Below, piece by piece: positions 34,132-41,560 of a DNA stretch of 43,496 nt (its first letter is position 1; every line of letters begins with the position of its first letter). This DNA is from an uncultured Gemmiger sp. (GTDB taxonomy: Bacteria; Bacillota; Clostridia; Oscillospirales; Ruminococcaceae): assembly GCA_944388105.1 (NCBI GenBank), contig CALXHN010000010.1, positions 1-43,496 on the forward strand. Reading direction: 5' to 3'. The notes beneath the pieces are model-generated. The model worked only from the letters and a program-made list of their open reading frames with translations, was not told where the DNA came from and ran no database searches. A program made the position numbers and the translations under genes.

Positions 34132-35107
34132 CCTCCGCAAAGTCCCGCTTGGCGGTCTGGCCCAGCACCTCGTACCAGCGCATGGGGCTGATGCCGTCCC
34201 CGGGACGTTTGGTGGTCAGGTTGTCGGCGGTGAAGGTCTCCCCCGCCTTGATGGGGCAGGCGGCCACGATGCTCTTGCGGGCCACCGCCTTGTTGGGGGC
34301 CTCGCTGGCGGTCAGGTGCTTGTGGCCGTCGCCCAGTGCGGCTTCCACATGGCGCACCGCGTCCACCATGGCCTTGAACTCGGTGGGGTCCAGGCTGGCT
34401 TTCTGGTCGGGGCCGGGGAGGGTCTTGTCCAGGGTGAAATGCTTTTCAATGACCTGGGCGCCCAGCACGGTGGCGGCCACGTCGCACTCCCACCCCGGGG
34501 TGTGGTCGGACAGGCCCACCGGCAGGCCGAACTGCTCGAACAGCTCGATCATGGCGGTGAGGTTGGCGTCCTCATAGGGGGTGGGATACTGGGTGTTGCA
34601 GTGCAGGATGGTGGCCTCCGGGCAGCCGTTGTCGTCCAGGATGCCCAGGGCGTCGGTGATCTCCCCCAGGGTGCTCATGCCGGTGGACAGCAGCACCGGG
34701 GTGTTCAGCTTGGCCACCTCTTCCAGGTAGGGCAGGTTGGTGATCTCCCCCGAAGGAATCTTGATCAGCGGCAGGCCCAGGGTGCCCAGGAACCGCACGC
34801 TGGGGATATCGAAGGGGGCGGACAGGTACTGGATGCCGATGGAATCGCAGTATTCCTTCAGCTCCTTGTGGCCTTCAAAGGAGAAGTGCAGCTTGCGGAT
34901 CATCTCCAGCTGGCTTTCGGCGGCGTCGGTGGTCTGCTTCTGGTATTCGGCCTTCTCGGCGAACTTGCTCACCACCAGCTCAGGCACGGCGGTCTGGTAT
35001 TTGACGATATCGGCGCCGCATTCCTTGGCCACCAGGGCCATCTTTTTGGCCATTTCCAGGTCACCGTTGTGGTTGACACCGGCTTCGGCAATGATCGTAA
35101 CAGGCAT
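34112..35107 (-). CDS. neuB: Nonulosonic acid synthase (NeuB/LegI)
   Basis: 331 residues. Condenses phosphoenolpyruvate with a mannosamine-type sugar to give the nine-carbon acid. TIIAEAGVNHNGDLEMAKKM at the N-terminus, KIPSGEITNLPYLEEVA near 116, GLSDHTPGWECDVAATVLGA near 198 and EKHFTLDK (metal-binding) are diagnostic; a C-terminal antifreeze-like SAF domain follows (about 270-331). Length is typical. It overlaps the epimerase start. Neighbouring LegC and PtmE-like genes favour legionaminic over neuraminic acid. Confidence 0.92.
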   Translation of the reverse strand: MPVTIIAEAGVNHNGDLEMAKKMALVAKECGADIVKYQTAVPELVVSKFAEKAEYQKQTTDAAESQLEMIRKLHFSFEGHKELKEYCDSIGIQYLSAPFDIPSVRFLGTLGLPLIKIPSGEITNLPYLEEVAKLNTPVLLSTGMSTLGEITDALGILDDNGCPEATILHCNTQYPTPYEDANLTAMIELFEQFGLPVGLSDHTPGWECDVAATVLGAQVIEKHFTLDKTLPGPDQKASLDPTEFKAMVDAVRHVEAALGDGHKHLTASEAPNKAVARKSIVAACPIKAGETFTADNLTTKRPGDGISPMRWYEVLGQTAKRDFAEDEKIEL

Positions 35108-35119
35108 AATTGTTTCCTT

Positions 35120-36169
35120 TCAGCGTTGTGTTTCCAGTTTGCGGCGCATCTTTTCCAGCTCTTCCATCTGGCCCATGTCCATCCAGGCGCTTTCGTTGAT
35201 GGGGTAGACGCCCACTTTTTCCCCGGCGGCGCGGTAGCGTTCGATGACATCGGGGAAACCGATGTTCTCCCCTTCCTTCATCTCCTCCACCACCCGGGGT
35301 TCCACCACATACACGCCGGTGTTGGTCAGGAAGTTCAGTTCCGGTTTTTCCCGCATGGCGGCAATGCCGCCGTCCTCCCCCAGTTCCACCACGCCATAAG
35401 GCACGGTGTAGTGCTTGAGGGCGCAGACCATGGTGACCAGGTTGCCCCGCTCCTTGTGCTTGGCGTACAGGTCCCCGAAATCCAGGTCCAGCAGGGTATC
35501 GCAGTTGGTGAAGAAGAAGGGGGAATCCACCTTGCCTTTGAGCAGGCAGAGCCCGCCGCCGGTGCCCATGAACTGTTCCTCGTCCACGAATTCCAGGTCG
35601 TAGTCCTTCTCCACTTCCCCGAAATAGGACTTGATCATGTTCTTTTTATAGTTGACCACCATCTTGAACCGGTGGCAGCCGAATTCCCGGAAGCGGTCGA
35701 TGATCATCTCCGCAATGGGCTGTTCCCCCACCGGGATCAGGGGTTTGGGCAGGATCTTGGTATAAGGGTAGAGCCGGGTGCCCAGCCCGCCGGCCATCAT
35801 GACCACCGGGATGTCCACCTTCTTGCGGTTGTCCACATCCACACCGCCCGCAAAGACGATATCGGTGATAACGCCTTTCTTGTTCAGGATGGGCAGGGCG
35901 TCGATGCCGTATTTCTGCAGTTCTTCCCGGGCGCGGCCCCGCTCGGACACGGGCAGGCTCTTGGGCGAAAAGTTGGCCGCCTGTTCCACGGGTTCGGCCA
36001 GAGTGCCGCCCCGGAGCAGGAACTTGCGGATGTCGCCGTCGGTGACCACGGCCTGCAGCACCCCGTCCGGTGCGATGAACAGGATGCGCTGGCCGGTCTC
36101 GTCCAGCTTTTTCATGGTTTCCAGCACGGTGGCGTGGCGGTCCACGAAGAGTTCTTCGATTTTGAGCAA
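35120..36169 (-). CDS. CBS-domain sugar-phosphate nucleotidyltransferase (PtmE-like)
   Basis: 349 residues. A CBS pair (about 1-115) is fused to a nucleotidyltransferase with MAGGLGTRLYPYTKILPKPL (125-144), FFFTNCDTLLD near 214 and a C-terminal substrate loop. This fusion is the architecture of PtmE of Campylobacter, which makes GDP-GlcN for the GDP-linked legionaminic acid route. So the pathway may run through GDP-sugars rather than UDP-sugars; inference from architecture. Start is TTG 36169, with GGGAG 7 bases upstream; 29 bases after LegC. Confidence 0.85.
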   Translation of the reverse strand: MLKIEELFVDRHATVLETMKKLDETGQRILFIAPDGVLQAVVTDGDIRKFLLRGGTLAEPVEQAANFSPKSLPVSERGRAREELQKYGIDALPILNKKGVITDIVFAGGVDVDNRKKVDIPVVMMAGGLGTRLYPYTKILPKPLIPVGEQPIAEMIIDRFREFGCHRFKMVVNYKKNMIKSYFGEVEKDYDLEFVDEEQFMGTGGGLCLLKGKVDSPFFFTNCDTLLDLDFGDLYAKHKERGNLVTMVCALKHYTVPYGVVELGEDGGIAAMREKPELNFLTNTGVYVVEPRVVEEMKEGENIGFPDVIERYRAAGEKVGVYPINESAWMDMGQMEELEKMRRKLETQR

Positions 36170-36198
36170 GGCGGTTCTCCCCTTTTATGCAGTCAGTT

Positions 36199-37371
36199 TC
36201 AGACCAGCGCCTTCACCGCGTCGATGACGCGGGCGCAGTCGGCTTCGCTCAGGTTGGTGGAGCAGGGCAGGTTGACGATGTGCGCCCGCAGGTCCTGGGC
36301 CTTTTCCAGGTGGTAGGCCTCGTTGCGGGGGTAGTCCGCCTGCTCGTGGATGAGGGCCCACACCGGGCGGGTCTGGATGTCCTGCTCCTGCAAAGCGGCA
36401 ATGACCGTATCCCGGTCCAGATCCGTTTCGCCCAGATACAGGCTGTAGAACCAGTGGTTGGCGCGCACCCCTTCGGCCTCGGTCTTGAAGGGCAGGATGC
36501 GCAGGCCGTGGTAGCCGTCCAGGGCGTCCTTGTACTGGTTGTAGCGGGCGATCTTGGTGGCGATGAAGTCCTCCAGACGTTCCAACTGGGCCAGACCCAG
36601 GCAGGCCTGGACGTTGGTCATGCGGTAGTTGTAGCCCACCTCGTCGTGGAAGAACTGGAGCATGTCGCTCTTGGCCTGGGTGGACAGGTGCTTGGCGTGC
36701 TCCGCCCAGTCGGGATGGTTGGACACCAGCATGCCGCCGGCACCGGTGGTGATGATCTTGTTGCCGTTGAAGCTGTAGCAGCCCACGTCGCCCATGGTGC
36801 CGGCAAACTTGCCGGACAACGGGCCGGAAACGTACTTGGTGCCCAGGGCCTCGGTGGCGTCCTCAATGAGGGTCAGGCGGTACTTTCTGGCAATGTCCAG
36901 CAGGCGGGGCATATCAGCCATGTTGCCGAAGACATGCACCACTTCCAGGGCGGCCACTTTGGCGCCGGTCTTGTTGTTGTACAGGCCGTCTTCCTTCAGG
37001 GTGCAGTGGTTGGCGCAGAAGTCCTCCACAGCGTCGGGGTCGATGCACCAGGAATCGTCGCAGCCGATGAAAACCGGTTCCGCCCCCACATAGCGGGTCA
37101 GGGGGCTGACGGCGGCAATGAAGGTCAGGGTGGGTACGATGACCTCCTGCCCGGGCCGGATGCCGCAGGCCATGGCGGCCAGATGCAGCGCCGAGGACCC
37201 GGCGTTGGAGGCTACGGCCCGGGGCATGCCCACATAGTCGGCCAGGGCCTGCTCAAATTCACCCACCCGGGCGCCGCTGGTGGACACCCAGCCGGAGGTG
37301 ATGGCTTCGGCCGCCCGGGCGGCCTCCTTTTCGCCGAAATTCGGTACAGACAACGGGATAAAAGCAGACAT
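36199..37371 (-). CDS. legC: LegC-family PLP aminotransferase
   Basis: 390 residues. DegT/DnrJ/EryC1/StrS aminotransferase; N-terminus FIPLSVPNFGEKE-ITSGWVSTSG and VPTLTFIAAVSPLTRYVGAEPVFI (near 79) are typical of LegC, which adds the C4 amino group to a 4-keto-6-deoxy-HexNAc nucleotide. The PLP lysine is Lys205 in CYSFNGNKIITTGAGG. It opens the operon, directly behind a promoter with an inverted repeat. The dehydratase (LegB) and acetyltransferase (LegH) that should flank this step are not in the window. Confidence 0.92.
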   Translation of the reverse strand: MSAFIPLSVPNFGEKEAARAAEAITSGWVSTSGARVGEFEQALADYVGMPRAVASNAGSSALHLAAMACGIRPGQEVIVPTLTFIAAVSPLTRYVGAEPVFIGCDDSWCIDPDAVEDFCANHCTLKEDGLYNNKTGAKVAALEVVHVFGNMADMPRLLDIARKYRLTLIEDATEALGTKYVSGPLSGKFAGTMGDVGCYSFNGNKIITTGAGGMLVSNHPDWAEHAKHLSTQAKSDMLQFFHDEVGYNYRMTNVQACLGLAQLERLEDFIATKIARYNQYKDALDGYHGLRILPFKTEAEGVRANHWFYSLYLGETDLDRDTVIAALQEQDIQTRPVWALIHEQADYPRNEAYHLEKAQDLRAHIVNLPCSTNLSEADCARVIDAVKALV

Positions 37372-37413
37372 AGATACGTCCCCCGATCTTATAATTACAA
37401 AAATTCAGTCTTT

Positions 37414-37442
37414 ATTATAAACCGTTTGGTGTCAAACGGCAA
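37414..37442 (-). promoter_or_regulatory. Nonulosonic acid operon promoter with operator-like inverted repeat
   Basis: TTGCCG (37437-37442), 17-base spacer and TATAAT (37414-37419) on the minus strand. The spacer is filled by a perfect 7-bp inverted repeat, CCGTTTG-GTGT-CAAACGG on the plus strand (37422-37439). A protein bound here would block RNA polymerase, so a repressor site is likely. Predicted start about 37407, 36 bases before LegC. Confidence 0.6.
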
Positions 37443-37452
37443 GGCGGACAAC

Positions 37453-37491
37453 AAAAAAGCCGTCCCCGCCGGGTGGGCGGGAACGGTTTTT
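37453..37491 (-). terminator. Terminator after the redoxin-like gene
   Basis: Imperfect 11-bp GC-rich stem (37460-37470 with 37475-37485) flanked by A and T runs on both sides. It lies between the redoxin-like gene and the LegC promoter and should insulate them. Confidence 0.8.
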
Positions 37492-37510
37492 GATAAATCG
37501 CTTTTGGGGG

Positions 37511-38221
37511 TCACTGGTCCTCGTCGGTGTAGGCATCCTCAAACAGGCGCAGCACGCCGGTACGGTCGAAATCTTCGGTGTTGTCAGCGTCGGTAAGCCC
37601 CGGGATCCGGGGGGATTCGTCCGCCGGGGTGTAGATGGGCACGTCCTCGTCGGGTTCCTCATCGTCTCCGGGCACCAGTTCCAGCTCTTCCAGCAGGGCC
37701 TGGATGGCGTCGCAGTCCTCGGGCAGGTCGGTGAGGCTGGAACCGTAGTGGGCGAACAGCACGGTGCCGTCCACGTCCAGGATCAGGGTCAGGGGCATGT
37801 CCAGCACATTGTTCTTGGGCGGCTTGTAGCCGTTGCGCTTGGCTTCCCGCAGGATCTTCCAGGCTTCCAGGCTGTAGGCGGTCAGGGTACCGCTGCGCTG
37901 GGGAATGTCCAGCAGGTCATACAGCACCCCGTCCGCGTCGCACAGGAGGGGGAAAGGCAGGGTATCCGGCCCGATGCTGTGGGAAAGTTTGTCCGCACGG
38001 GAGCGCACCACCATGGCAAACCCGCCGCTGCGCAGACCGTCGAAGGTGGATGCGTAGCGTTCCGCAAAAGTGCGGGTGACCGGATGGCCGAAGTTGTTCA
38101 TGAACACCATGACCAGCGGTGCGCTCTGGGCCAGCAGGTCCCGGAAACGGTTCTGGGCGCTGTAGGGCGTATCATACAAAAAGAAAGGCAGCTTGTCCCC
38201 TGCCGCAACACGACCGGCCAA
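37511..38221 (-). CDS. Redoxin/AhpC-TSA-like protein without active-site cysteines
   Basis: About 236 residues from TTG 38221 (AAGGGGAG ends 8 bases upstream; GTG 38230 is too close). The thioredoxin-fold layout is visible: DKLPFFLYDT, APLVMVFMNNFGHPVTRTF (where peroxiredoxins carry the peroxidatic Cys) and LPFPLLCDADGVLYDLLDIP. The peroxidatic position has no Cys, and the only Cys in the domain is in LLCDAD, so peroxidase chemistry is unlikely. The C-terminal 60 residues are very acidic (GDDEEPDEDV and following). Function unknown; may be a scaffold or binding protein. Confidence 0.65.
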   Translation of the reverse strand: MAGRVAAGDKLPFFLYDTPYSAQNRFRDLLAQSAPLVMVFMNNFGHPVTRTFAERYASTFDGLRSGGFAMVVRSRADKLSHSIGPDTLPFPLLCDADGVLYDLLDIPQRSGTLTAYSLEAWKILREAKRNGYKPPKNNVLDMPLTLILDVDGTVLFAHYGSSLTDLPEDCDAIQALLEELELVPGDDEEPDEDVPIYTPADESPRIPGLTDADNTEDFDRTGVLRLFEDAYTDEDQ

Positions 38222-38256
38222 GCCAAACACTCCCCTTTCACACACTTTTTTATTCC

Positions 38257-38287
38257 AAAAAACGCCGGGCGGCGGACCCGCCCGGCG
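38257..38287 (-). terminator. Terminator of the 6S-like RNA
   Basis: CGCCGGGC (38263-38270) pairs with GCCCGGCG (38280-38287); six T follow on the minus strand. No protein gene precedes it, so it must end a non-coding transcript. Confidence 0.85.
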
Positions 38288-38319
38288 ATGAATTGCCTGA
38301 TATACCCCGCACAGCCGTC

Positions 38320-38462
38320 TGCGACCAATCAAAACCTACTGTTATGAGCAGGTGGGTGCCCTGCCGCTGCGTTCACGCTCCCTTCTTCCGCTGGCCGCCG
38401 AAGCGGGGCGGGAGGTCTGCGATCCTGCAGAGGACTTTTCCGGGCTCCCTAGATTTGATTAG
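38320..38462 (-). ncRNA. ssrS: Structured RNA, probably 6S RNA
   Basis: The 293-base stretch 38222-38514 has no protein gene. On the minus strand, after TATGAT (38467-38472), a closing stem forms between 38454-38462 and 38325-38333 (nine pairs, one wobble). Inside are a GGGAG/CTCCC arm, a CCGC-UUCG-GCGG hairpin, and the segment GGGAGCGTGAACGCAG followed by GGCAGGGCACCCACCTGC, which I associate with clostridial 6S RNA. 6S binds the housekeeping RNA polymerase in stationary phase. An intrinsic terminator follows about 35 bases later. The sequence match is from memory and the core is somewhat short, so identity is probable rather than certain. Confidence 0.6.
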
Positions 38463-38514
38463 TAGGATCATATAAAGCCGCAACAAATCGAACCGCGCAG
38501 GGTGTTTTTTGGGT

Positions 38515-38844
38515 TCAGTTTTCCAGTTCGGAATCGTCGATGTCAAACATCGCCTTCAGGCGTTCCTCGAACACCTTGCCGACGCGGATGAGCTCCTCAT
38601 CATCGTCCACGATGTCCATATATTCCCCGTCCTCGTCGGTGCCGATGCGCATGAGGATCAGTTCGGCATCCTCTTCCAGGGATTCGGGGTCTTCCTGATA
38701 GGGAACCACCGCCATATAGCGGGTCCCGTCGATCTCGGTCACGTCGATGACTTCAAAGGTGCACTCCTTGCCGTCCTCATCCTCCAGCGTCAGCAGGTCG
38801 GGGGAAGCCTCTTCCAGCATTTCGGGGTTCAGTTCGTCAGCCAT
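38515..38844 (-). CDS. DUF1292 (UPF0473-like) acidic protein
   Basis: 109 residues, strongly acidic. LTLEDEDGKECTFEVIDVTEIDGTRYMAVVPY and LILMRIGTDEDGEYMDIVDDDEE match DUF1292, a small cytoplasmic family widespread in Firmicutes with unknown function. ATG 38844 after AGGAG, 9 bases. It has its own promoter and ends just before the 6S-like RNA promoter. Confidence 0.9.
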   Translation of the reverse strand: MADELNPEMLEEASPDLLTLEDEDGKECTFEVIDVTEIDGTRYMAVVPYQEDPESLEEDAELILMRIGTDEDGEYMDIVDDDEELIRVGKVFEERLKAMFDIDDSELEN

Positions 38845-38868
38845 AGTTCGTTTCTCCTAAAAAACATC

Positions 38869-38934
38869 GGGCCGCAGGGCCCTGTTGGTTTCCTTGTACG
38901 CTTATAGTGTACTTGTTTTTTTGTTCCGCGTCAA
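38869..38934 (-). promoter_or_regulatory. DUF1292 promoter and leader hairpin
   Basis: TTGACG (38929-38934), 17 bases, TACACT (38906-38911) on the minus strand; start near 38899. The leader then has GGGCC-CTGC-GGCCC (38869-38882), followed after four bases by six T (38859-38864) just before the AGGAG site: a possible weak attenuator. Confidence 0.6.
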
Positions 38935-38956
38935 GCTATGCTTTGCGAGGAAATTG

Positions 38957-38965
38957 TGGTATACT
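38957..38965 (+). promoter_or_regulatory. Extended -10 promoter of the cyclophilin gene
   Basis: TGG then TATACT (38960-38965), about 45 bases before ATG 39010. The -35 is not convincing. Divergent from the DUF1292 promoter. Confidence 0.5.
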
Positions 38966-39009
38966 GAATTCATCATGCGCCAAGATCATTCCCCTGAAGG
39001 AGGCTGCTT

Positions 39010-39792
39010 ATGCCCAAAACGAAAAAACTGCGCGCAGCGGCGTGTTTTGCGGCGCTGCTGGCCCTTTGTCTGACCGCCTGTTCCTCTGCGGAGGACGGGC
39101 ATCCCCGGCCCGACCGCCCGGTGGTGGAAAGCGGCGAGCGCCAGTTCACCGCCCCGTCGGACGGGGACCTGATCGCCATTTTCGACACCAGCCTGGGTGA
39201 AGTGCGGGCGGTGCTGTACCCCGACGCCGCCCCCATGGCGGTGGAAAATTTTGTGGGGCTGGCCCGCACCGGCTACTATGACGGCACGGCCATCTGGCGC
39301 TGCGAATACGGTTTTGCGGTGCAGGGGGGCGATGCCACCGGCACCGGCACCGGCGGGTCCACCATCTGGAGCAACAACCCCTATCCCCTGGAAGCCAGCG
39401 CCGACCTGCGCCATTACACCGGCGCTCTGTGCGCGGCCTTTGCCTCCGGCGGAGATGTCCAGGGCGGCACCAGCCAGTTTTATTTCGTGACAGCCCTGCC
39501 GGACAGTGTGGACAAATCCATGCAGGAGGAGCTGGCCGCCAACGGCTACACCGAGAGCCAGATCGCCGCCTACGCCGACGGCGGCGGCCTGCCCTACCTG
39601 GACAACACCGACACGGTCTTCGGACAGGTGTATATGGGGATGGATGTGGTGGACATCATGGCCAGCTGCCCCACCGTGGTGAACGAGGACGGCACCGATA
39701 CCTTCCGCCCGGACGGAGAGATCATCGTCAACAAGGTGACCATCACCACCTATCCCGGGCCGGAGCCCGCCACCGCCGAATCCGCCGAATAA
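39010..39792 (+). CDS. Cyclophilin-type peptidyl-prolyl isomerase lipoprotein
   Basis: 260 residues. Signal MPKTKKLRAAACFAALLALC with lipobox LTAC (Cys24), so membrane-tethered outside the cell. The cyclophilin domain begins IAIFDTSLGEVRAVLYPDAAPMAVENFVGLA (near 56), with GTSQFYFV near 152 and DTVFGQVYMGMDVVD near 203. It catalyses proline isomerisation during folding of secreted proteins. The usual catalytic FHR motif reads IWRCEYGF, so the activity may be low. ATG 39010 follows GAAGGAGG by 6 bases; a terminator follows the stop. Confidence 0.9.
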   Translation: MPKTKKLRAAACFAALLALCLTACSSAEDGHPRPDRPVVESGERQFTAPSDGDLIAIFDTSLGEVRAVLYPDAAPMAVENFVGLARTGYYDGTAIWRCEYGFAVQGGDATGTGTGGSTIWSNNPYPLEASADLRHYTGALCAAFASGGDVQGGTSQFYFVTALPDSVDKSMQEELAANGYTESQIAAYADGGGLPYLDNTDTVFGQVYMGMDVVDIMASCPTVVNEDGTDTFRPDGEIIVNKVTITTYPGPEPATAESAE

Positions 39793-39804
39793 CCCAATCT
39801 ATGC

Positions 39805-39850
39805 GCCAGCGCCCCGCGGCATCACCGCGGGGCGCTGGCTTTCTCTTTCT
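39805..39850 (+). terminator. Terminator after the cyclophilin gene
   Basis: Perfect 15-bp stem (39805-39819 with 39825-39839), five-base loop, pyrimidine-rich T tract. Confidence 0.85.
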
Positions 39851-39884
39851 TCTCAGGTCTTCTTTTCGGAAACGGCGCGAGGCC

Positions 39885-41357
39885 TTACTCTTTTTTGGTG
39901 CGGCGGCGCAGGGCGCGCAGGGCGCGCACCGCCTTTTCCCGGGTCACACCGGGCTGGGGCACGGGTTTGTCCGCCTCCGGTTCGGGAGTTTCCGGTTCCT
40001 CCGGCTCCTCTTCCGGCTCGTCATACTCCTCATCATCCCCGAAACTGGGCATGACCGGCATCTGGGGGCCGGCGGCGGGCGGGTCCTCGTCGGGCTCGGC
40101 GGGGGTCTCCTGCCGCACAATGGGCGAGGAGAAGATGGCTCCCGGCACAGCGGTCAGGGCCGGACCTGTCTGACGGGCGGGTTCCGGTTCCTCCGCCGGG
40201 GCGGCGGGGGCTTCCGGCTCTTCCGGTGCGGGGTGCTCCGGCTCTGCGGGTTCCGCCGTCTCCGGTTCCGGCTGGGCGGGGGGTTCGGAAGCATCGGGCT
40301 CCGCCTCCTCGTCCTCCGCCACCAGCTGGAAGCTGCGGGCGGCACGGGCGGCCACACTGTTTTCGTCCGGAGCGGGCTCCGCGGATTCCTCCTCTTCGTC
40401 GTCCTCCTGGCCGGCGGCAGCCTGGGCGCGCAGTTCATCCACCGCCCGGGCGATGGCCTCCGGTCCCAGGTCCAGTTCCACCGGCGGCGTGGGCACCTCA
40501 TGCAGGTCGGGCAGCTCATCCACCGCCGGCGCGGGCACCGCTTCGGCGGCGGCACCTTCGCTCTTGGCGGTGCCTTCCACCTGCATCAGCTCCCGGGCCA
40601 TCCGGTTCAGGAATTCGATAAGCTTGTCCCGGCGCTGTTCCAGCACCCGGACTTCGTCCCGCAGGCTGTTGAGCCGCAGCTGATGGGCATTCTGCACTTC
40701 GTTGGCTTCCGCCGCCGCGGCGTCCACCAGCCGGCGGGCCTGGGCCTGGGCCTGGGCCTGGGCAGCCCGGGCGGTGGCCTGGGCTTCCAGCTTGGCCTGA
40801 TCGGTGATCTTCTGCGCCTTCTTGCGGGCTTCCTCCACCATCTGGTCGGCCTCATCCTCCGCCTTTTCCAGCCGCTGGCGGCGGGCCGCCACCTGGGCGG
40901 CCTTCTCGTCGTCCAGCTCCCGGCCCTTGATGCGCAGCTCCGCCCGGGCCTGGGCGGCCGCCTCCTTCAGTTCCTCGTTTTCCTTGGTCAGATCGCTGTT
41001 TTTCAGCTGCAGGACCGCGCAATGATCGCTGAGGGAATGGTACTTCTCCTTCAGGCTGGCCAGACGGTTGTCCAGCTCGGTGCGCTGGCGGGAATAGGTC
41101 TGGGTATTGCCGGCCAGGGCGGCACTCTGTTCCGCCAGACGGCGGTTCTGGGCGGTCAGGTTCTGGCAATGCTGTTCCAGGGCGGTATTCTGCTGGACAA
41201 GGGCCTTGGCATGGCTTTCGGCCCGGTTGAGCCGCTGTTCGTATTCGGTGCACAGGGCCTGCATGGCCTGCCGCACATCCACCGTCTCATATCCGCCGAA
41301 GCGGGCTTTGCGGATGCCGCTCTGTTCAATGAATTTGCTGACGTCGATCTTTGGCAC
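39885..41357 (-). CDS. DivIVA-like coiled-coil protein with acidic C-terminal tail
   Basis: About 490 residues. N-terminal FIEQSGIRKARFGGYETVDVRQAMQALCTEYEQRL resembles the DivIVA lipid-binding start (the F-GGY-VD pattern). A long coiled coil follows to about residue 290, with an AQAQAQAQA run, then a low-complexity Pro/Glu/Ala tail and a basic end (ALRALRRRTKKE). DivIVA-type proteins mark curved membrane at poles and septa and recruit wall or glycan enzymes. Start GTG 41357 is the best candidate, though its ribosome site is weak. Single gene with a strong promoter. Confidence 0.75.
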   Translation of the reverse strand: MPKIDVSKFIEQSGIRKARFGGYETVDVRQAMQALCTEYEQRLNRAESHAKALVQQNTALEQHCQNLTAQNRRLAEQSAALAGNTQTYSRQRTELDNRLASLKEKYHSLSDHCAVLQLKNSDLTKENEELKEAAAQARAELRIKGRELDDEKAAQVAARRQRLEKAEDEADQMVEEARKKAQKITDQAKLEAQATARAAQAQAQAQARRLVDAAAAEANEVQNAHQLRLNSLRDEVRVLEQRRDKLIEFLNRMARELMQVEGTAKSEGAAAEAVPAPAVDELPDLHEVPTPPVELDLGPEAIARAVDELRAQAAAGQEDDEEEESAEPAPDENSVAARAARSFQLVAEDEEAEPDASEPPAQPEPETAEPAEPEHPAPEEPEAPAAPAEEPEPARQTGPALTAVPGAIFSSPIVRQETPAEPDEDPPAAGPQMPVMPSFGDDEEYDEPEEEPEEPETPEPEADKPVPQPGVTREKAVRALRALRRRTKKE

Positions 41358-41448
41358 GGTAACGCACCCCGTTCCTTCCTCAATGTACTTCCCGCCGGAT
41401 GCGCCCCCCAGCGCACTCCCCGGCGTTTTTTCGTTTACATATGGTATT

Positions 41449-41477
41449 ATTATACCAAGGCCCCTGACCGAACGCAA
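41449..41477 (-). promoter_or_regulatory. Promoter of the DivIVA-like gene
   Basis: TTGCGT (41472-41477), 17 bases, TATAAT (41449-41454) with TGG in front, on the minus strand. The -35 lies directly after the T tract of the upstream terminator. Same -35 hexamer as the transketolase promoter. Confidence 0.65.
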
Positions 41478-41478
41478 C

Positions 41479-41523
41479 AAAAAACTTCCCCGCCATGTCG
41501 GGCGCCCGACATGGGTGGGGAAG
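41479..41523 (-). terminator. Terminator after the secreted-protein gene
   Basis: Very long stem: CTTCCCC and the inner 20-base palindrome centred near 41504, closing with GGGGAAG (41485-41523), followed on the minus strand by six T (41479-41484). Confidence 0.85.
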
Positions 41524-41560
41524 GGCTGATCGGGATATGAACCCGGGGCCGGCTGTCCGG

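Noticed and set aside
38325..38462. SRP RNA, considered for the structured RNA
   Set aside because: The conserved GGTCCGGAAGGAAGCAGCC domain is not present.
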